A stretch of DNA of 45,200 bases from the NCBI GenBank assembly GCA_028282025.1, contig JANQIT010000332.1, positions 1-45,200 on the forward strand, read 5' to 3'. The DNA comes from Hwanghaeella sp. (lineage in GTDB: Bacteria > Pseudomonadota > Alphaproteobacteria > UBA8366 > Aestuariispiraceae). This document shows, one piece after another, positions 1-8,850 of the stretch. Every line of letters starts with the position of its first letter. The stretch's first letter is position 1. The notes under the pieces are model-generated. The model was not told the DNA's origin. It was given only the letters and a program-made list of their open reading frames with translations, and ran no database searches. The position numbers and the translations under genes are program-made.

Positions 1-3000
1 GATGTCGCCGGTATCGTGCCAGCCGTCCTGCGGCGGGTGCAGAACGCCCGGGTCCTCCGCCCGCAGATAGCCCGCCATCACGTTCGGTCCGCGCACGAAA
101 AGCCGCCCGCCTTCTTCGACGCCCGGCACCGGGTCCAGCCTTGCCTCCATGCCCGGCATCAGTTTGCCGACCGTGCCCGTCTTGTTGAACATCGGCGTGT
201 TGATGGCGATGACCGGGGCCGTCTCAGTAACGCCGTAGCCTTCCAAGATACGCACCCCGAACCGCTCCATATAGGTTTCCCGCGTGGTCTGCCGCAGCGG
301 TTCGGCCCCGGCGAAGCAATAGCGGACGGACCGCAGGTCGTAGGGGTGCGCCGTCTTGGCATAGCCGGACAGGAATGTGTCCGTGCCGAAGACGATGCTG
401 GCGTTGGAGGCGTAGATCAGTTCCGGGACGATCCGGTAGTGCAGCGGCGACGGATAGAAAAAGACCGGCACGCCCGAAATCAGCGGCAGAATGGTTCCCG
501 TCGTCAGGCCGAAACTGTGAAACACCGGCAGCACGTTGAAAACCTTGTCGCCCGGATGGAAATCGATCCGGGCGGCGGCCTGCGCGGCGTTCGCCAGGAT
601 GTTCCGGTGGGTCAGGACGACGCCCTTGGGCGCGCCTTCCGAGCCGGAGGTAAACAGGACCGCCGCCGGGTCGTCCATCCGCCGCCGCGCGCGCACCCTG
701 GTCCGGGTCAGCAGGCCGCGCAGCTTGTCGACCGTTCCGATCTCCGCCCGCAGATCTTCGAGCCATAACAGAGCGACCTCGCCCTCCAGCGCGGCGGCCG
801 CGTCCTGCAGCTTGGCCTTCTCGACGAATGCGCGGGAGGTTACGACGGTCTTCACGGCCGCCGCCCTGCAGGCCGACAGCATGCCCGCGGCGCCCGCCGT
901 GAAGTTCATCAACGCCGGGACCTTGCCCGCCGCCATGACGGCCAGGATCGTGACCGCGCTGCCCGTCGCGTTGGGCAGCATCACGCCGACATGGCGCTCA
1001 TCCGGCAACGCCTTTTCCAGCTTGCGGGACAGAACGGACACGCCGGTCAGCAAACGGCCATAGCTCATGGGGCCGTTGATCGGATCTTCCAGCGCGTTTC
1101 GGTTCAGCCCTTTTTCCTGCGCCATGGCGATGACGCGTTCCGGGATGGTGCGGTCTTCCGCCAGGCTGGTTTCGAACATCATCGCCGACATGATCCTGTA
1201 CAGCGCCGCGCCGGCGGCTTCGCGCCGCGCCTTGCCCTTCAGGGGCCGGTCCACTTCCAGCTTTTGAGGCGGCAGGACGGTCACCGTCACTTTCGGGAAT
1301 AAGCGCCGCTTGCCGTGCGCGCCGGTCAGGCGGGAAAAGAACGTCTTCTCCAGCCCGTCCAGACGGATGGGCACGATCATGGCCCCGGTCCTGTCGGCCA
1401 CCATGGCGGCCCCGTCATAGACTTTCATCAGGCTTCCCGTAACCGTTATGCGGCCTTCCGGGAAGATCGCCAACGGCTCCCCGCCCTGAACCGTCTTGAT
1501 CAGCGTCCGGGTCGCCATCGGCGATGCCGGGTTCAGCGGCAGGGCGCGCGTCAGCTTCAGAAACGGACGGACCCACCAGCGCTGCGCGATCCCGCTGTCG
1601 ATGGCGAAGGTCGGTTCATCCTCCATCAGCGTCAGGGCGACCGCGCCATCCAGAAAGCTGACATGGTTCAGGGCCAGGATCGGGGCTTTCCCTGCCATCT
1701 GCAGATTTTCCAGCCCCTTGACCTCCATGCGGAAGACGGCGCGGAACAGGATGGACAGAAAGTCACGCAGCGGGTTGGTGGGCAGAAATTTCAGCATCAG
1801 GATCGCGGCCAGCAGGTTCGCGGCGGCCAGCCCGCCCAACACGGCGGGCGCGCCCACCCCCGCGACCTGCAGTCCGGCCAGGGCGACGCCGCCCGCCACC
1901 ATAAAACCGGCATTCAGCGCGTTTGTTGCGGCGACGGCGCGGGCGCGGTGTTCCTTTTCCGCCCAATGCTGGATGGCGGCGAAACCGGGCACCGCAAGCA
2001 GCGCGCCCGCGACCGCCAGGCCCGCCATGTCGGCGGCGACGCGTAGGCTGACGCCTTGGGTGAAGAATTCCCACAGGGTCGCGCCCTCCGGTGCGGGGGC
2101 CGCCCCGGTGAGGGCGACGCACAGATCCAGAAAGAACAGCGCCATCAGAAAAACGCCGATGGGGGCCGGCAACAGAATGATCCTGCCCGCCGACATCCAG
2201 GCGGCCAGGGCCGAGCCGACGCCGATTGCCACGGCGAAGACGGCGAGATAGGCGGTCACCGCGCTTTCCCCGCCGCCCAGAATGTCCTTCACGATGACCG
2301 GCAGGACGGACATGAACAGCGCCCCGGTCAGCCAGAACCAGGACACCATCAGGGCGGATTTCCACAGCCGCGGGTCCCGGCGCAACTCTCCGATCAGGGA
2401 GGCGGTGGAGCGCAGAATACTCCTGTCGATTGTCAGGTCCGGCGCGGCGCGGCCGGTCGCCGGGATCGAACGGCTGCAGATCCAGGACAGAACGGCGAGC
2501 GCGATCAGGGCCGGGCCGAACAGCAGGCTGGCATTGTCGATCTGAAAGGCGATGCCGCCAGCGACCGTGCCGCCCAGGATCGCCAGGAAGGTTCCCGCTT
2601 CTATCCAGGCATTCGCCTTGGGCAGGTCGGCCGTTTCCAGGTGATCGGGCAGAATGCCGTACTTGATCGGGCCGAAGAGGGCGGAGACGACACCAAAATA
2701 CACCAGAGCGGTAAAAAGAACGGGCAGGGAGGACAGGGCGACGCCGGTCGCGGCGAGAACCGCCCCGCCGATCTCCGCGAATTTCAGCCGCCGCGCCAAG
2801 ACAGATTTGTCGTATTTGTCGGCAAGCTGACCGCCCAGGGCGGAAAGCAGCAGGAAGGGCGCGATGAACAGGACGCCGGCGGTTGCGATCAGCGCGCTGC
2901 CGCCTTCCTGGCCCAGTTCGAACAGGATCAGAAAGACCAACGTGTTCTTCAGGAAATTGTCGTTGAACGCCGACAGGAACTGGGTCCAGAACAACGGCGC

Positions 3001-3033
3001 GAAGCGCCTGGATGTCATCAGGGATTGGGTCAT
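1..3033 (-). CDS. MFS transporter / PlsC acyltransferase / acyl-ACP synthetase fusion (Aas-like), partial
   Basis: The frame is open from an ATG at 3033 to the window edge (1011 codons), so the C-terminus is missing. Residues 1 to about 415 form a multi-spanning MFS domain (starts MTQSLMTSRRFAPLFW) like the lysophospholipid transporter LplT. Around residue 454 lies the PlsC motif NHVSFLD and around 523 FPEGR, giving a glycerophospholipid acyltransferase. From about 650 onward is an AMP-forming acyl synthetase with the P-loop-like segment FTSGSEGAPKG near residue 790. Together the three domains would flip, re-activate and re-acylate lysophospholipids in the inner membrane, which is the known role of Aas/LplT. 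The gene is divergent from a TetR regulator with shared operators. A second ATG at 3018 is possible. Domain assignment is firm; the substrate is inferred. Confidence 0.9.
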   Translation of the reverse strand, partial: MTQSLMTSRRFAPLFWTQFLSAFNDNFLKNTLVFLILFELGQEGGSALIATAGVLFIAPFLLLSALGGQLADKYDKSVLARRLKFAEIGGAVLAATGVALSSLPVLFTALVYFGVVSALFGPIKYGILPDHLETADLPKANAWIEAGTFLAILGGTVAGGIAFQIDNASLLFGPALIALAVLSWICSRSIPATGRAAPDLTIDRSILRSTASLIGELRRDPRLWKSALMVSWFWLTGALFMSVLPVIVKDILGGGESAVTAYLAVFAVAIGVGSALAAWMSAGRIILLPAPIGVFLMALFFLDLCVALTGAAPAPEGATLWEFFTQGVSLRVAADMAGLAVAGALLAVPGFAAIQHWAEKEHRARAVAATNALNAGFMVAGGVALAGLQVAGVGAPAVLGGLAAANLLAAILMLKFLPTNPLRDFLSILFRAVFRMEVKGLENLQMAGKAPILALNHVSFLDGAVALTLMEDEPTFAIDSGIAQRWWVRPFLKLTRALPLNPASPMATRTLIKTVQGGEPLAIFPEGRITVTGSLMKVYDGAAMVADRTGAMIVPIRLDGLEKTFFSRLTGAHGKRRLFPKVTVTVLPPQKLEVDRPLKGKARREAAGAALYRIMSAMMFETSLAEDRTIPERVIAMAQEKGLNRNALEDPINGPMSYGRLLTGVSVLSRKLEKALPDERHVGVMLPNATGSAVTILAVMAAGKVPALMNFTAGAAGMLSACRAAAVKTVVTSRAFVEKAKLQDAAAALEGEVALLWLEDLRAEIGTVDKLRGLLTRTRVRARRRMDDPAAVLFTSGSEGAPKGVVLTHRNILANAAQAAARIDFHPGDKVFNVLPVFHSFGLTTGTILPLISGVPVFFYPSPLHYRIVPELIYASNASIVFGTDTFLSGYAKTAHPYDLRSVRYCFAGAEPLRQTTRETYMERFGVRILEGYGVTETAPVIAINTPMFNKTGTVGKLMPGMEARLDPVPGVEEGGRLFVRGPNVMAGYLRAEDPGVLHPPQDGWHDTGDI

Positions 3034-3061
3034 GGGTCGGGCCGCCTTCGGTGCAGGGGGC

Positions 3062-3087
3062 GGACCGGCCCCGCGAAGGGCCGGCCC
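3062..3087 (-). promoter_or_regulatory. GC-rich hairpin in the aas leader
   Basis: The segment CCGGCCC at 3065-3071 pairs with GGGCCGG at 3078-3084 around a six-base loop. The stem lies between a 19-codon leader reading frame and the Aas-like start. There is no T-run after it, so it is unlikely to be a simple terminator. It could be an mRNA structure affecting translation of the large gene. Confidence 0.4.
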
Positions 3088-3103
3088 GGAAGCTGTGATT
3101 TGT

Positions 3104-3163
3104 CTAGGGGGTGGCGTCGTGCGCCGCGCCGCGCAGCAGGGCGATTACTGTTTTCAGCACCAT
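3104..3163 (-). CDS. possible 19-aa leader peptide upstream of the Aas-like gene
   Basis: An ATG at 3163 on the minus strand sits right after a perfect Shine-Dalgarno (AGGAGGAA) and opens a 19-codon frame, MVLKTVIALLRGAAHDATP, ending in TAG at 3104-3106. It lies about 70 bp upstream of the Aas-like start and directly downstream of the TetR operators, so it would be the first translated frame of that transcript. The ribosome site is much stronger than chance would suggest. The peptide is amphipathic with no family I recognise. It may be a leader peptide, a mini-protein, or the remnant of a longer gene. Confidence 0.4.
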   Translation of the reverse strand: MVLKTVIALLRGAAHDATP

Positions 3164-3174
3164 TTCCTCCTTTC

Positions 3175-3241
3175 ATGAACATTGTTCATGATATAGGTAT
3201 CCGTATGAACGATGTTCAAGTAAAAAATGAACAGTGTTCAT
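3175..3241. promoter_or_regulatory. three TetR-type operator palindromes
   Basis: Three near-identical 15-bp palindromes of the form ATGAACNNTGTTCAT occur at 3175-3189, 3205-3219 (last base A) and 3227-3241. Their centres are 30 and 22 bp apart. They fill the gap between the divergent Aas-like and TetR genes, so the TetR protein probably binds here to repress both. The first site also abuts the leader-peptide ribosome site. Confidence 0.75.
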
Positions 3242-3261
3242 TGGAATCTCCGGAGAGAGCG

Positions 3262-3858
3262 ATGGCGGGAAAGAGAGAGGCCGTGCGCGAGGACCTGCGC
3301 CGGCGGTTATTGCGGTCGGGAACGGCGCTGCTGGAGGAGTTGGGCGTGGATGGCCTGCGGGCGCGGGATATCACCGACCGGGCGGGGTGCGCGCTGGGGA
3401 CGCTCTATACCTGTTACCAGGATCTCGACGATCTGATCCTGCACATCAATTCCGGAACGTTGGGCCGGTTGGCGGACGCCCTGGACACGGCCGCCAGCCG
3501 GACCCCGGACCCGGTCGACCGGCTGGAAACCTTCGCCCATGCCTACGTGAATTTTGCGGCGGAGAACGCCAACCTTTGGGGAGCTTTGTTCGATCACCGG
3601 CTGGAAGAGGGCCGGGTCGCGCCGGAATGGTACCTGAAACAGCATGAGGATCTGTTCCGCTATCTGACGGAACCGTTGGGTGTTCTGCACCCCACGATGA
3701 CGCCGGAACAGTTGACCGCGCGGGCGCGGGGGCTGTTCGCCGCGGTTCACGGGGTGGTTTCCTTGAGCGTTAACGGGCGGCTCGTCGGGGTGCCCGGGGG
3801 GGCGTTGAAAGACGAGTTGACGGCCCTGACCCGTGCCTATGCCGGGGCCGCGTGTTGA
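3262..3858 (+). CDS. TetR/AcrR family transcriptional regulator
   Basis: The 198-aa protein begins MAGKREAVREDLRRRLL. It has an N-terminal TetR helix-turn-helix (about residues 30-55, including ITDRAGCALGTLY) and an all-helical C-terminal ligand domain. In-frame ATG codons further upstream (for example 3205) would place two operator palindromes inside the coding region, so 3262, preceded by GGAGAGAG, is the better start. It is divergent from the Aas-like phospholipid repair gene and probably senses a lipid or acyl ligand and autoregulates through the operators at 3175-3241. The ligand is unknown. Confidence 0.85.
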   Translation: MAGKREAVREDLRRRLLRSGTALLEELGVDGLRARDITDRAGCALGTLYTCYQDLDDLILHINSGTLGRLADALDTAASRTPDPVDRLETFAHAYVNFAAENANLWGALFDHRLEEGRVAPEWYLKQHEDLFRYLTEPLGVLHPTMTPEQLTARARGLFAAVHGVVSLSVNGRLVGVPGGALKDELTALTRAYAGAAC

Positions 3859-3959
3859 ACTCTCGCCTATTTGAACTCTTGCCTGTTGAACGGCTGTTTT
3901 TCCCGAAAGGCGAATCCGGGTAGGGTCCAGGCCATCGAAATGGCTGGAAAGGATCGATC

Positions 3960-4379
3960 ATGACCGGAAGTGAACTGATGGCCTCCGGCGAAGTGCAGTG
4001 GCTGGTCTGGAGCGTTCTTCTGACGGCGCTGTACTGGGTGCCGTATATCCTGAACGAACTGGCGGTGGCCGGCGTCTTCGGCGCGGTGGCGCACAAGGCC
4101 CCCTGGACCATCGAGCTTGCCGGCTGGGCGCAGCGGGCGAGGCGCGCGCACGCCAATCAGGTCGAAAATCTGGTGGTCTTCGCGCCGCTGGCCATTTTGG
4201 TGCCGCTCACCGGGCTCGGCACGGCTGCGACGGCCATGGCCGCGATGATCTTCTTTTTCGCGCGTCTGGCGCATTTCGTCGTCTACACAGCGGGCGTGCC
4301 GGTGCTGCGCACGCTGACATTCGCCGTCGGTGTGGGCTGTCAGGTTTTTCTGGCGCTGGTGTTGTTGGGATTGGTCTGA
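3960..4379 (+). CDS. MAPEG family membrane protein
   Basis: A 139-aa protein with four predicted membrane segments. It carries the MAPEG signature region AHANQVENLVVFAPLAIL (about residues 61-78) and a following FFARLAHFVVYTAGVPVLRT, typical of bacterial microsomal glutathione S-transferase-like proteins. Family members act on hydrophobic electrophiles with glutathione, but many bacterial ones have no proven activity. It stands alone between the TetR gene and a convergent Nudix gene. The start ATG at 3960 is preceded by GGAAAGGATC. Confidence 0.85.
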   Translation: MTGSELMASGEVQWLVWSVLLTALYWVPYILNELAVAGVFGAVAHKAPWTIELAGWAQRARRAHANQVENLVVFAPLAILVPLTGLGTAATAMAAMIFFFARLAHFVVYTAGVPVLRTLTFAVGVGCQVFLALVLLGLV

Positions 4380-4409
4380 CACGCGGAAGCAACCGTTCCG
4401 GCGGACGGA

Positions 4410-5285
4410 TCACGCGATTGCGCCATCGTCCGCCCCGTGCCGCCGCAGCCCATCCGCCAGGGCGGCGTAGTCCGGCTCCGTGTCCGGGCGCAACAGTCCG
4501 TGGCGGATGAAGAAATCGATCAGGGCCAGACTGCAGTTGAATTTGAACTCGGCGGTGTCGCGGACAAGGCGCATGACCTCGGCCGCGGGCATCAAGTCGA
4601 ACCGGTCGATCTCTCCATCCGTGTTCACCGGATCGAAACCGTCCGGCAATTCCAGATCGTAGCAAAACATGCAGTCCGGTTTGATCCGGCTGTTTTCCTC
4701 GCGGAAATAGGTAATGCATCCCACCGGCTGGGCCGTGCGCGCCATGTCTTCCGGAATGCCCGCTTCCTCCGCGCATTCCTTGATCATGTTTTCATCCAGG
4801 GTCAGGCCGTAGGGTTGACCGCCCGCAACCGTATTGTCCAACTGGCCGGGATAGGTGGGTTTGGCCACCGCACGGGTGCCGATCCAAAAATGCAGGCCGT
4901 CCGGCTTGCGGACAAAGCCGTTCAGATGCACCCCGTAGCAGCGCAGCCCGAAATAGCTCGCCGCCGCCCGGTCGATCAGGAAGCGCGGCGTGTCGCTCCA
5001 GCGGTTGCGGGCGGCGAATAGTTCGCCGGTCAGCGTACGCGTGACGCCCTTTCCGGCCAGTTCCGCCGCAACCTCCGCGATGGCTTGCGTGCGCGCGTCC
5101 GGCGCGGTCAGGCTCTCGCTGAGCGCGACGCCGTGCGCCGTTTGCGTGAAGAGGCCGGAATGCGCGCTCAAACTCTCAACCGCATCCGGCGCCAGCCAGC
5201 CCAACCGCTCCCCCGCAACCAGAAACGGGGTTTGCCGGGTCAAGTCCGCATTGTTGCAGGCGCGGATGCGGTCGATATAGCTCAC
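4410..5285 (-). CDS. Nudix hydrolase with N-terminal DUF4743-like domain
   Basis: The 291-aa protein has an N-terminal domain (about 1-120) of the type found in plant and alphaproteobacterial thiamine-pyrophosphokinase-like Nudix proteins. The Nudix fold (about 120-270) carries the box GLTLDENMIKECAEEAGI; the usual REUxEE is KECAEE here. Relatives hydrolyse nucleotide or thiamine diphosphate derivatives, including damaged thiamine diphosphates; the exact substrate cannot be read from the sequence. Its first four bases overlap the stop of the upstream ACT-domain gene (ATGA overlap), so the two are co-translated. Confidence 0.85.
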   Translation of the reverse strand: MSYIDRIRACNNADLTRQTPFLVAGERLGWLAPDAVESLSAHSGLFTQTAHGVALSESLTAPDARTQAIAEVAAELAGKGVTRTLTGELFAARNRWSDTPRFLIDRAAASYFGLRCYGVHLNGFVRKPDGLHFWIGTRAVAKPTYPGQLDNTVAGGQPYGLTLDENMIKECAEEAGIPEDMARTAQPVGCITYFREENSRIKPDCMFCYDLELPDGFDPVNTDGEIDRFDLMPAAEVMRLVRDTAEFKFNCSLALIDFFIRHGLLRPDTEPDYAALADGLRRHGADDGAIA

Positions 5286-5563
5286 GCCCGCGCCTTCTCC
5301 GACACCAGCACCGTCTCCACCCCGATCACTTGTCGCAGGCCCGCGCCGATCCGGCCGGCCAGATCCAGGTCCATGCCGGCGATTTGGATATCCACGGTCA
5401 GGCGGTTATCGGCCTCCATGTCCGCATGCACGCGGCTGAGGATCAGGCCGCGCTTGGCGAACGGCTCCAAGAGTCGGCTTAAAAGGTTGGGATCGGCGTC
5501 GGCATGGACGCTGAAACAGGCTGTTTTGGAAAGGGCGGTTTTACGCTGTGCGACGTGCGTCAT
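5282..5563 (-). CDS. small ACT-domain protein
   Basis: A 93-aa single-domain protein. The segment ACFSVHADADPNLLSRLLEPFAKRG (residues about 15-39) followed by a beta-alpha-beta repeat matches an ACT regulatory domain, as in the small subunit of acetolactate synthase. It overlaps the downstream Nudix gene by 4 bp. The start codon follows AGGAGGAGACGATTGCC. It probably binds an amino acid or other small ligand. With no synthase subunit nearby, its partner is unknown. Confidence 0.65.
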   Translation of the reverse strand: MTHVAQRKTALSKTACFSVHADADPNLLSRLLEPFAKRGLILSRVHADMEADNRLTVDIQIAGMDLDLAGRIGAGLRQVIGVETVLVSEKARA

Positions 5564-5608
5564 GGCAATCGTCTCCTCCTGCAGGATACGCTGAAAATAC
5601 GGCTAAAG

Positions 5609-5672
5609 CCCGGTTCCCCGTGGGGACCGGGTCCGTAATTCGCGCAATCCGCGCGGCGGCGAAAAAGCCGCC
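5609..5672 (-). promoter_or_regulatory. two leader hairpins upstream of the ACT gene
   Basis: The gap between the AEC gene and the ACT gene holds two strong stems. CCCGGTTCCCC/GGGGACCGGG lies at 5609-5631 (one bulged base). GGCGGC/GCCGCC with loop GAAAAA lies at 5655-5672. Read on the minus strand, the second could end AEC transcription. The first sits 45 bp upstream of the ACT start and is followed by CTTTAG, so it may be an attenuator or a weak terminator. Only the pairing is seen directly. Confidence 0.4.
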
Positions 5673-5719
5673 CTGGCAGGTGGGCCGGTTGCTCATGACG
5701 TTGGTAATAGCGCGCCCGC

Positions 5720-6658
5720 TCAGCCGACGTCAAACAGGTAAAGAATCGCCGACAGGGAAAAGATCGAAAAGGCGGTGGACAGGAAGATAGATGTCGAGGC
5801 GATGGCCTGGGCCGTTCCGTAGCGCTGGGCGAAAAGATAGACATTGACCCCCGCCGGCTGCGCGGCGATCAGCACCGCCACCATGGTCCAGACCGGCGGC
5901 AGATCGAAGACATGCGCGCCCAGCCCATAAACGATGGCCGGCAGGACGACGCATTTCGCGGCGACCACGAAGAGCGACTGACCGAGCCGCCCCTTGAAAC
6001 CATAGCGCGCCAGCGTCGCACCCATGGCGAACAGCGCGCAGGGCAGGACCGCCCCTTCCATGATTTCGAAGAAATCGTCCAGCAGGCCCGGAATCCCAAG
6101 GCCCGCGAAGTTGAAGGTCAGCCCCAGCGCCAACCCCATCATCAGCGGGTTGGTGACGATCCCTTTCAGGACTCTGCCCGGCAGCGCGCTCCAGGCGGCG
6201 TCCGCGTTGCGGCCCAGTTCCAGAAGCAGCGTCGTGCCCGTCATCAAAGTTAAGCCATGAATGGACAGAATCAGGAACAGGGGGATCGCGCCCTCGTCCC
6301 CGAAGGCGCGCAGCACCAGGGCCAGGCCCAGCAGCATGGTGTTCCCGAATGTGCAGGCCATGCCGGTCAATGTCGCGCCCATCAGATCGCGCTTGAACAG
6401 AAGCAGCGCCACGCCGATCCCAAGGGCGTAGATCGCGATGATCGCCAGATAGTAACTGCCGAACAGGCCCCAGGGAATCGCGTCCGGCAGGTCGCGGGTG
6501 GCGAAGGTTCGGAACAGGAAGAGCGGGATCACGAAGTTGAAGACGAATTTCGCCAGGCCGGCGGCGCTTTCCTCGGAAAACCAGCCAATCTTGGACGCGA
6601 AATACCCCATAAGCACCACACCGAACACCGGCGCGACGATCTCGAACACGATTTCCAT
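5720..6658 (-). CDS. AEC family transporter (auxin efflux carrier type)
   Basis: The 312-aa protein starts MEIVFEIVAPVFGVVLMGYF and has about ten hydrophobic segments with the AEC-type split around the central hydrophilic loop (residues about 150-165). The paired motifs FVFNFVIPLFLFR and LIAAQPAGVNVYLFAQRYG are typical of the family. Members export or import small organic acids such as malate or malonate across the inner membrane. The ATG at 6658 fits the family N-terminus; the longer frame upstream has no membrane character. It is followed by hairpins at 5655-5672. Confidence 0.85.
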   Translation of the reverse strand: MEIVFEIVAPVFGVVLMGYFASKIGWFSEESAAGLAKFVFNFVIPLFLFRTFATRDLPDAIPWGLFGSYYLAIIAIYALGIGVALLLFKRDLMGATLTGMACTFGNTMLLGLALVLRAFGDEGAIPLFLILSIHGLTLMTGTTLLLELGRNADAAWSALPGRVLKGIVTNPLMMGLALGLTFNFAGLGIPGLLDDFFEIMEGAVLPCALFAMGATLARYGFKGRLGQSLFVVAAKCVVLPAIVYGLGAHVFDLPPVWTMVAVLIAAQPAGVNVYLFAQRYGTAQAIASTSIFLSTAFSIFSLSAILYLFDVG

Positions 6659-6836
6659 TGACTGAACGCGCCTTCCGAGGACTGGGAGCGAATCGGTTTT
6701 CCGAAGCGGGCCGGTCAGGCCCGGCCATCCACCCTGACCTTTGTGAATGATTTGTGCAAGTTGTGGGGCTCCCTTGCGAATCCGCGCCGTCCGTGCCACA
6801 TCTGCATCATGTTCACGGCAGTAGAGAAGATGCACC

Positions 6837-7142
6837 ATGTCCACGATCTGGACTTACGGTAGACGTCCCTCAAGCATCATGAGATACCGCCACGGCGGCT
6901 ATAACGCGATTTATCCCCTTGCCCAAGGTGAGACCTTTCACGCGGTCGCGGAAGCGCTGCGGCAGGAGCGGGTGAGCGCGGAAGCGGGCGGCGACGGTGC
7001 GGTCCTCGATCCGCCGCGCGGTGCGATGATGCCGGAAAGCAATGTTCTGAGTTTCCCGGGCGCGGCGTTGCGCCGGAAACAGCGCGAAGGCAAGGGACGC
7101 GGCGGCATGCGCGCGGCCGTTCCGCCGAAATCGCGCGACTGA
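6837..7142 (+). CDS. hypothetical protein, doubtful
   Basis: A 101-codon frame between the divergent AEC gene and mcd. The translation is basic and low in predicted structure, with a stretch MPESNVLSFPGAALRRKQ near the C-terminus. It ends 13 bp before mcd and could be its co-transcribed neighbour. I recognise no family and there is no clear ribosome site, so it may not be a gene; the segment may simply be the mcd leader. Confidence 0.25.
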   Translation: MSTIWTYGRRPSSIMRYRHGGYNAIYPLAQGETFHAVAEALRQERVSAEAGGDGAVLDPPRGAMMPESNVLSFPGAALRRKQREGKGRGGMRAAVPPKSRD

Positions 7143-7155
7143 TCCCGATTATCCG

Positions 7156-8850
7156 ATGGGGCTGGAGGCCGGCGCGATAGACGCTGAGGCGACGATTGAC
7201 GCCGACGGCGCGGAGTCTCTCCTGACCGCCGGCGCAGGCGCGCTGGATGCGCTCGCCGGGTTTCTGCAACACTGTCAGGCTGCTGTCACGGACCGGATTG
7301 CGCCCGGCGGCGGGGTCGATGCCGCGCTTCTGGACCGCCACCAGCGCGCCGCGCACGGGTTGGCCTGGATCGCAACCTACCGGGAAGCCCTGGTCCAGTT
7401 GCAGGACTGGGCGGGACGGTGCGCCGAGCTGGACCGTTTCGGGATTGCCGAACGCGCGATCTACCGGCTCGGCTTTGCCGAATATCTTAGCCAATTGACG
7501 GGCGGTATTCCGATTGGCCAAAGCGAAATCGTGCGGCCCGCCGATCTTGGTGTCGAGGAGGCGGCGGAGCGATTGCGTAGCGATCCCGCCGTACGCGCCA
7601 TGACGATGGGTTTGGACGGTGCGGCCCTGCGCCGGGATCTGGCGGCCCGCCTGGCCGAGGGCGATCAGGGTGCGGACCTGCTGGCCGACGAGACGCTGGA
7701 TCTGATGCGCGATCAGTTCTCCCGCTATGCGGCGGAGAAAGTGGCGCCCCATTGCCACGGCTGGCATCTGAAGGATGAACTGATCCCGATGCAGGTGGTC
7801 CGCGACCTGGCGGAACTGGGCGTCTTCGGCATCACCATTCCGGAAACCTTCGGTGGGCTGGGGCTGGACAAAAGCGCCATGTGCGTGGTGACCGAAAGCT
7901 TGAGCCGGGCCTTTCTGGGGGTCGGTTCGCTCGGCACGCGTGCGGAAATCGCCGGCGAACTGATCGCCCAGTCCGGCACCGAGGATCAGAAACGGCGTTT
8001 CCTGCCGGGGCTGGCGGAGGGCGGCATTCTGTCCACCGCCGTCTTCACGGAACCGGATATCGGGTCCGATCTGGCGCATTTGAAGACACGCGCCGTCCGT
8101 GACGGCGACATATACCGGATCTATGGGGCGAAGACCTGGATCACCCAGGGCGCGCGGGCCGATTTGATGACCCTGCTGGTGCGGACCGATCCCGACAGCA
8201 CGGACCATCGAGGTCTATCCATGTTCCTGGCGGAAAAACCGCGCGGCAGCGTCGACGACCCGTTCCCGGCGGACGGCATGACGGGCGGTGAGATTTCGAC
8301 ATTGGGGTATCGCGGGCTGAAGGAATACGACATCGCCTTCGACGGTTTTGCGGTCAAGGCCGACAACCTGCTGGGCGGGGTCGAGGGCCAGGGTTTCCGG
8401 CAGTTGATGAACACCTTCGAGTCGGCGCGTATTCAAACCGCGGCCCGGGCGGTGGGCGTTTCGGCAAACGCATTGGACCTGGGCTTGGCCTATGCCTTGG
8501 ACCGCAAGCAGTTCGCCAACCCGCTGATCGCCTATCCCCGCATTGCCGACAAGCTTGCGATGATGGCGGTGGAAACCATGATCGCCCGGCAGCTCACCCT
8601 GTTCGCCGCCCGGATCAAGGACGATGGCCGCCGCAGCGATGTGGAGGCCGGGATGGCCAAGCTGCTGGCGGCGCGCGTCGCCTGGTCGAACGCCGACAGC
8701 GCCTTGCAGATTCACGGCGGGCACGGATATGCGCTGGACGCGCCGGTCAGCCGGGTGCTGGTCGATGCGCGCATCCTGAATATCTTCGAAGGCACCGGGG
8801 AAATTCAGGCGCAGGTGATCGCGCGGGGGCTGATCGGGCGGCGGAACTGA
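7156..8850 (+). CDS. mcd: (2S)-methylsuccinyl-CoA dehydrogenase-like acyl-CoA dehydrogenase
   Basis: The 564-aa protein is longer than ordinary acyl-CoA dehydrogenases (about 380). It has an N-terminal extension of about 170 residues containing HGLAWIATYREALVQLQDW and YLSQLTGGIPIGQSEIVRP, the hallmark of Mcd, the FAD enzyme that oxidises methylsuccinyl-CoA to mesaconyl-CoA in the ethylmalonyl-CoA pathway. The C-terminal dehydrogenase core carries FTEPDIGSDLAHLKT and a late IHGGHGYALDAPVSRVLVDA segment. Electrons would go to ETF, encoded a few genes downstream, and the nearby adenosyltransferase would serve the B12-dependent mutases. Its stop overlaps the next start (TGATG). The start at 7156 is the first ATG of the frame; a few residues may be uncertain. 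Confidence 0.8.
   Translation: MGLEAGAIDAEATIDADGAESLLTAGAGALDALAGFLQHCQAAVTDRIAPGGGVDAALLDRHQRAAHGLAWIATYREALVQLQDWAGRCAELDRFGIAERAIYRLGFAEYLSQLTGGIPIGQSEIVRPADLGVEEAAERLRSDPAVRAMTMGLDGAALRRDLAARLAEGDQGADLLADETLDLMRDQFSRYAAEKVAPHCHGWHLKDELIPMQVVRDLAELGVFGITIPETFGGLGLDKSAMCVVTESLSRAFLGVGSLGTRAEIAGELIAQSGTEDQKRRFLPGLAEGGILSTAVFTEPDIGSDLAHLKTRAVRDGDIYRIYGAKTWITQGARADLMTLLVRTDPDSTDHRGLSMFLAEKPRGSVDDPFPADGMTGGEISTLGYRGLKEYDIAFDGFAVKADNLLGGVEGQGFRQLMNTFESARIQTAARAVGVSANALDLGLAYALDRKQFANPLIAYPRIADKLAMMAVETMIARQLTLFAARIKDDGRRSDVEAGMAKLLAARVAWSNADSALQIHGGHGYALDAPVSRVLVDARILNIFEGTGEIQAQVIARGLIGRRN

Noticed and set aside
2056-3261. Long plus-strand frame joined in front of the TetR regulator
   Set aside because: It is the antisense of the MFS domain of the Aas-like gene and has the low-complexity Gly/Arg/Gln composition of GC-rich shadow frames; the regulator starts at 3262.
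6877-8208. 443-codon minus-strand frame over mcd
   Set aside because: Mcd on the plus strand has clear family motifs; the opposite frame is compositional shadow.
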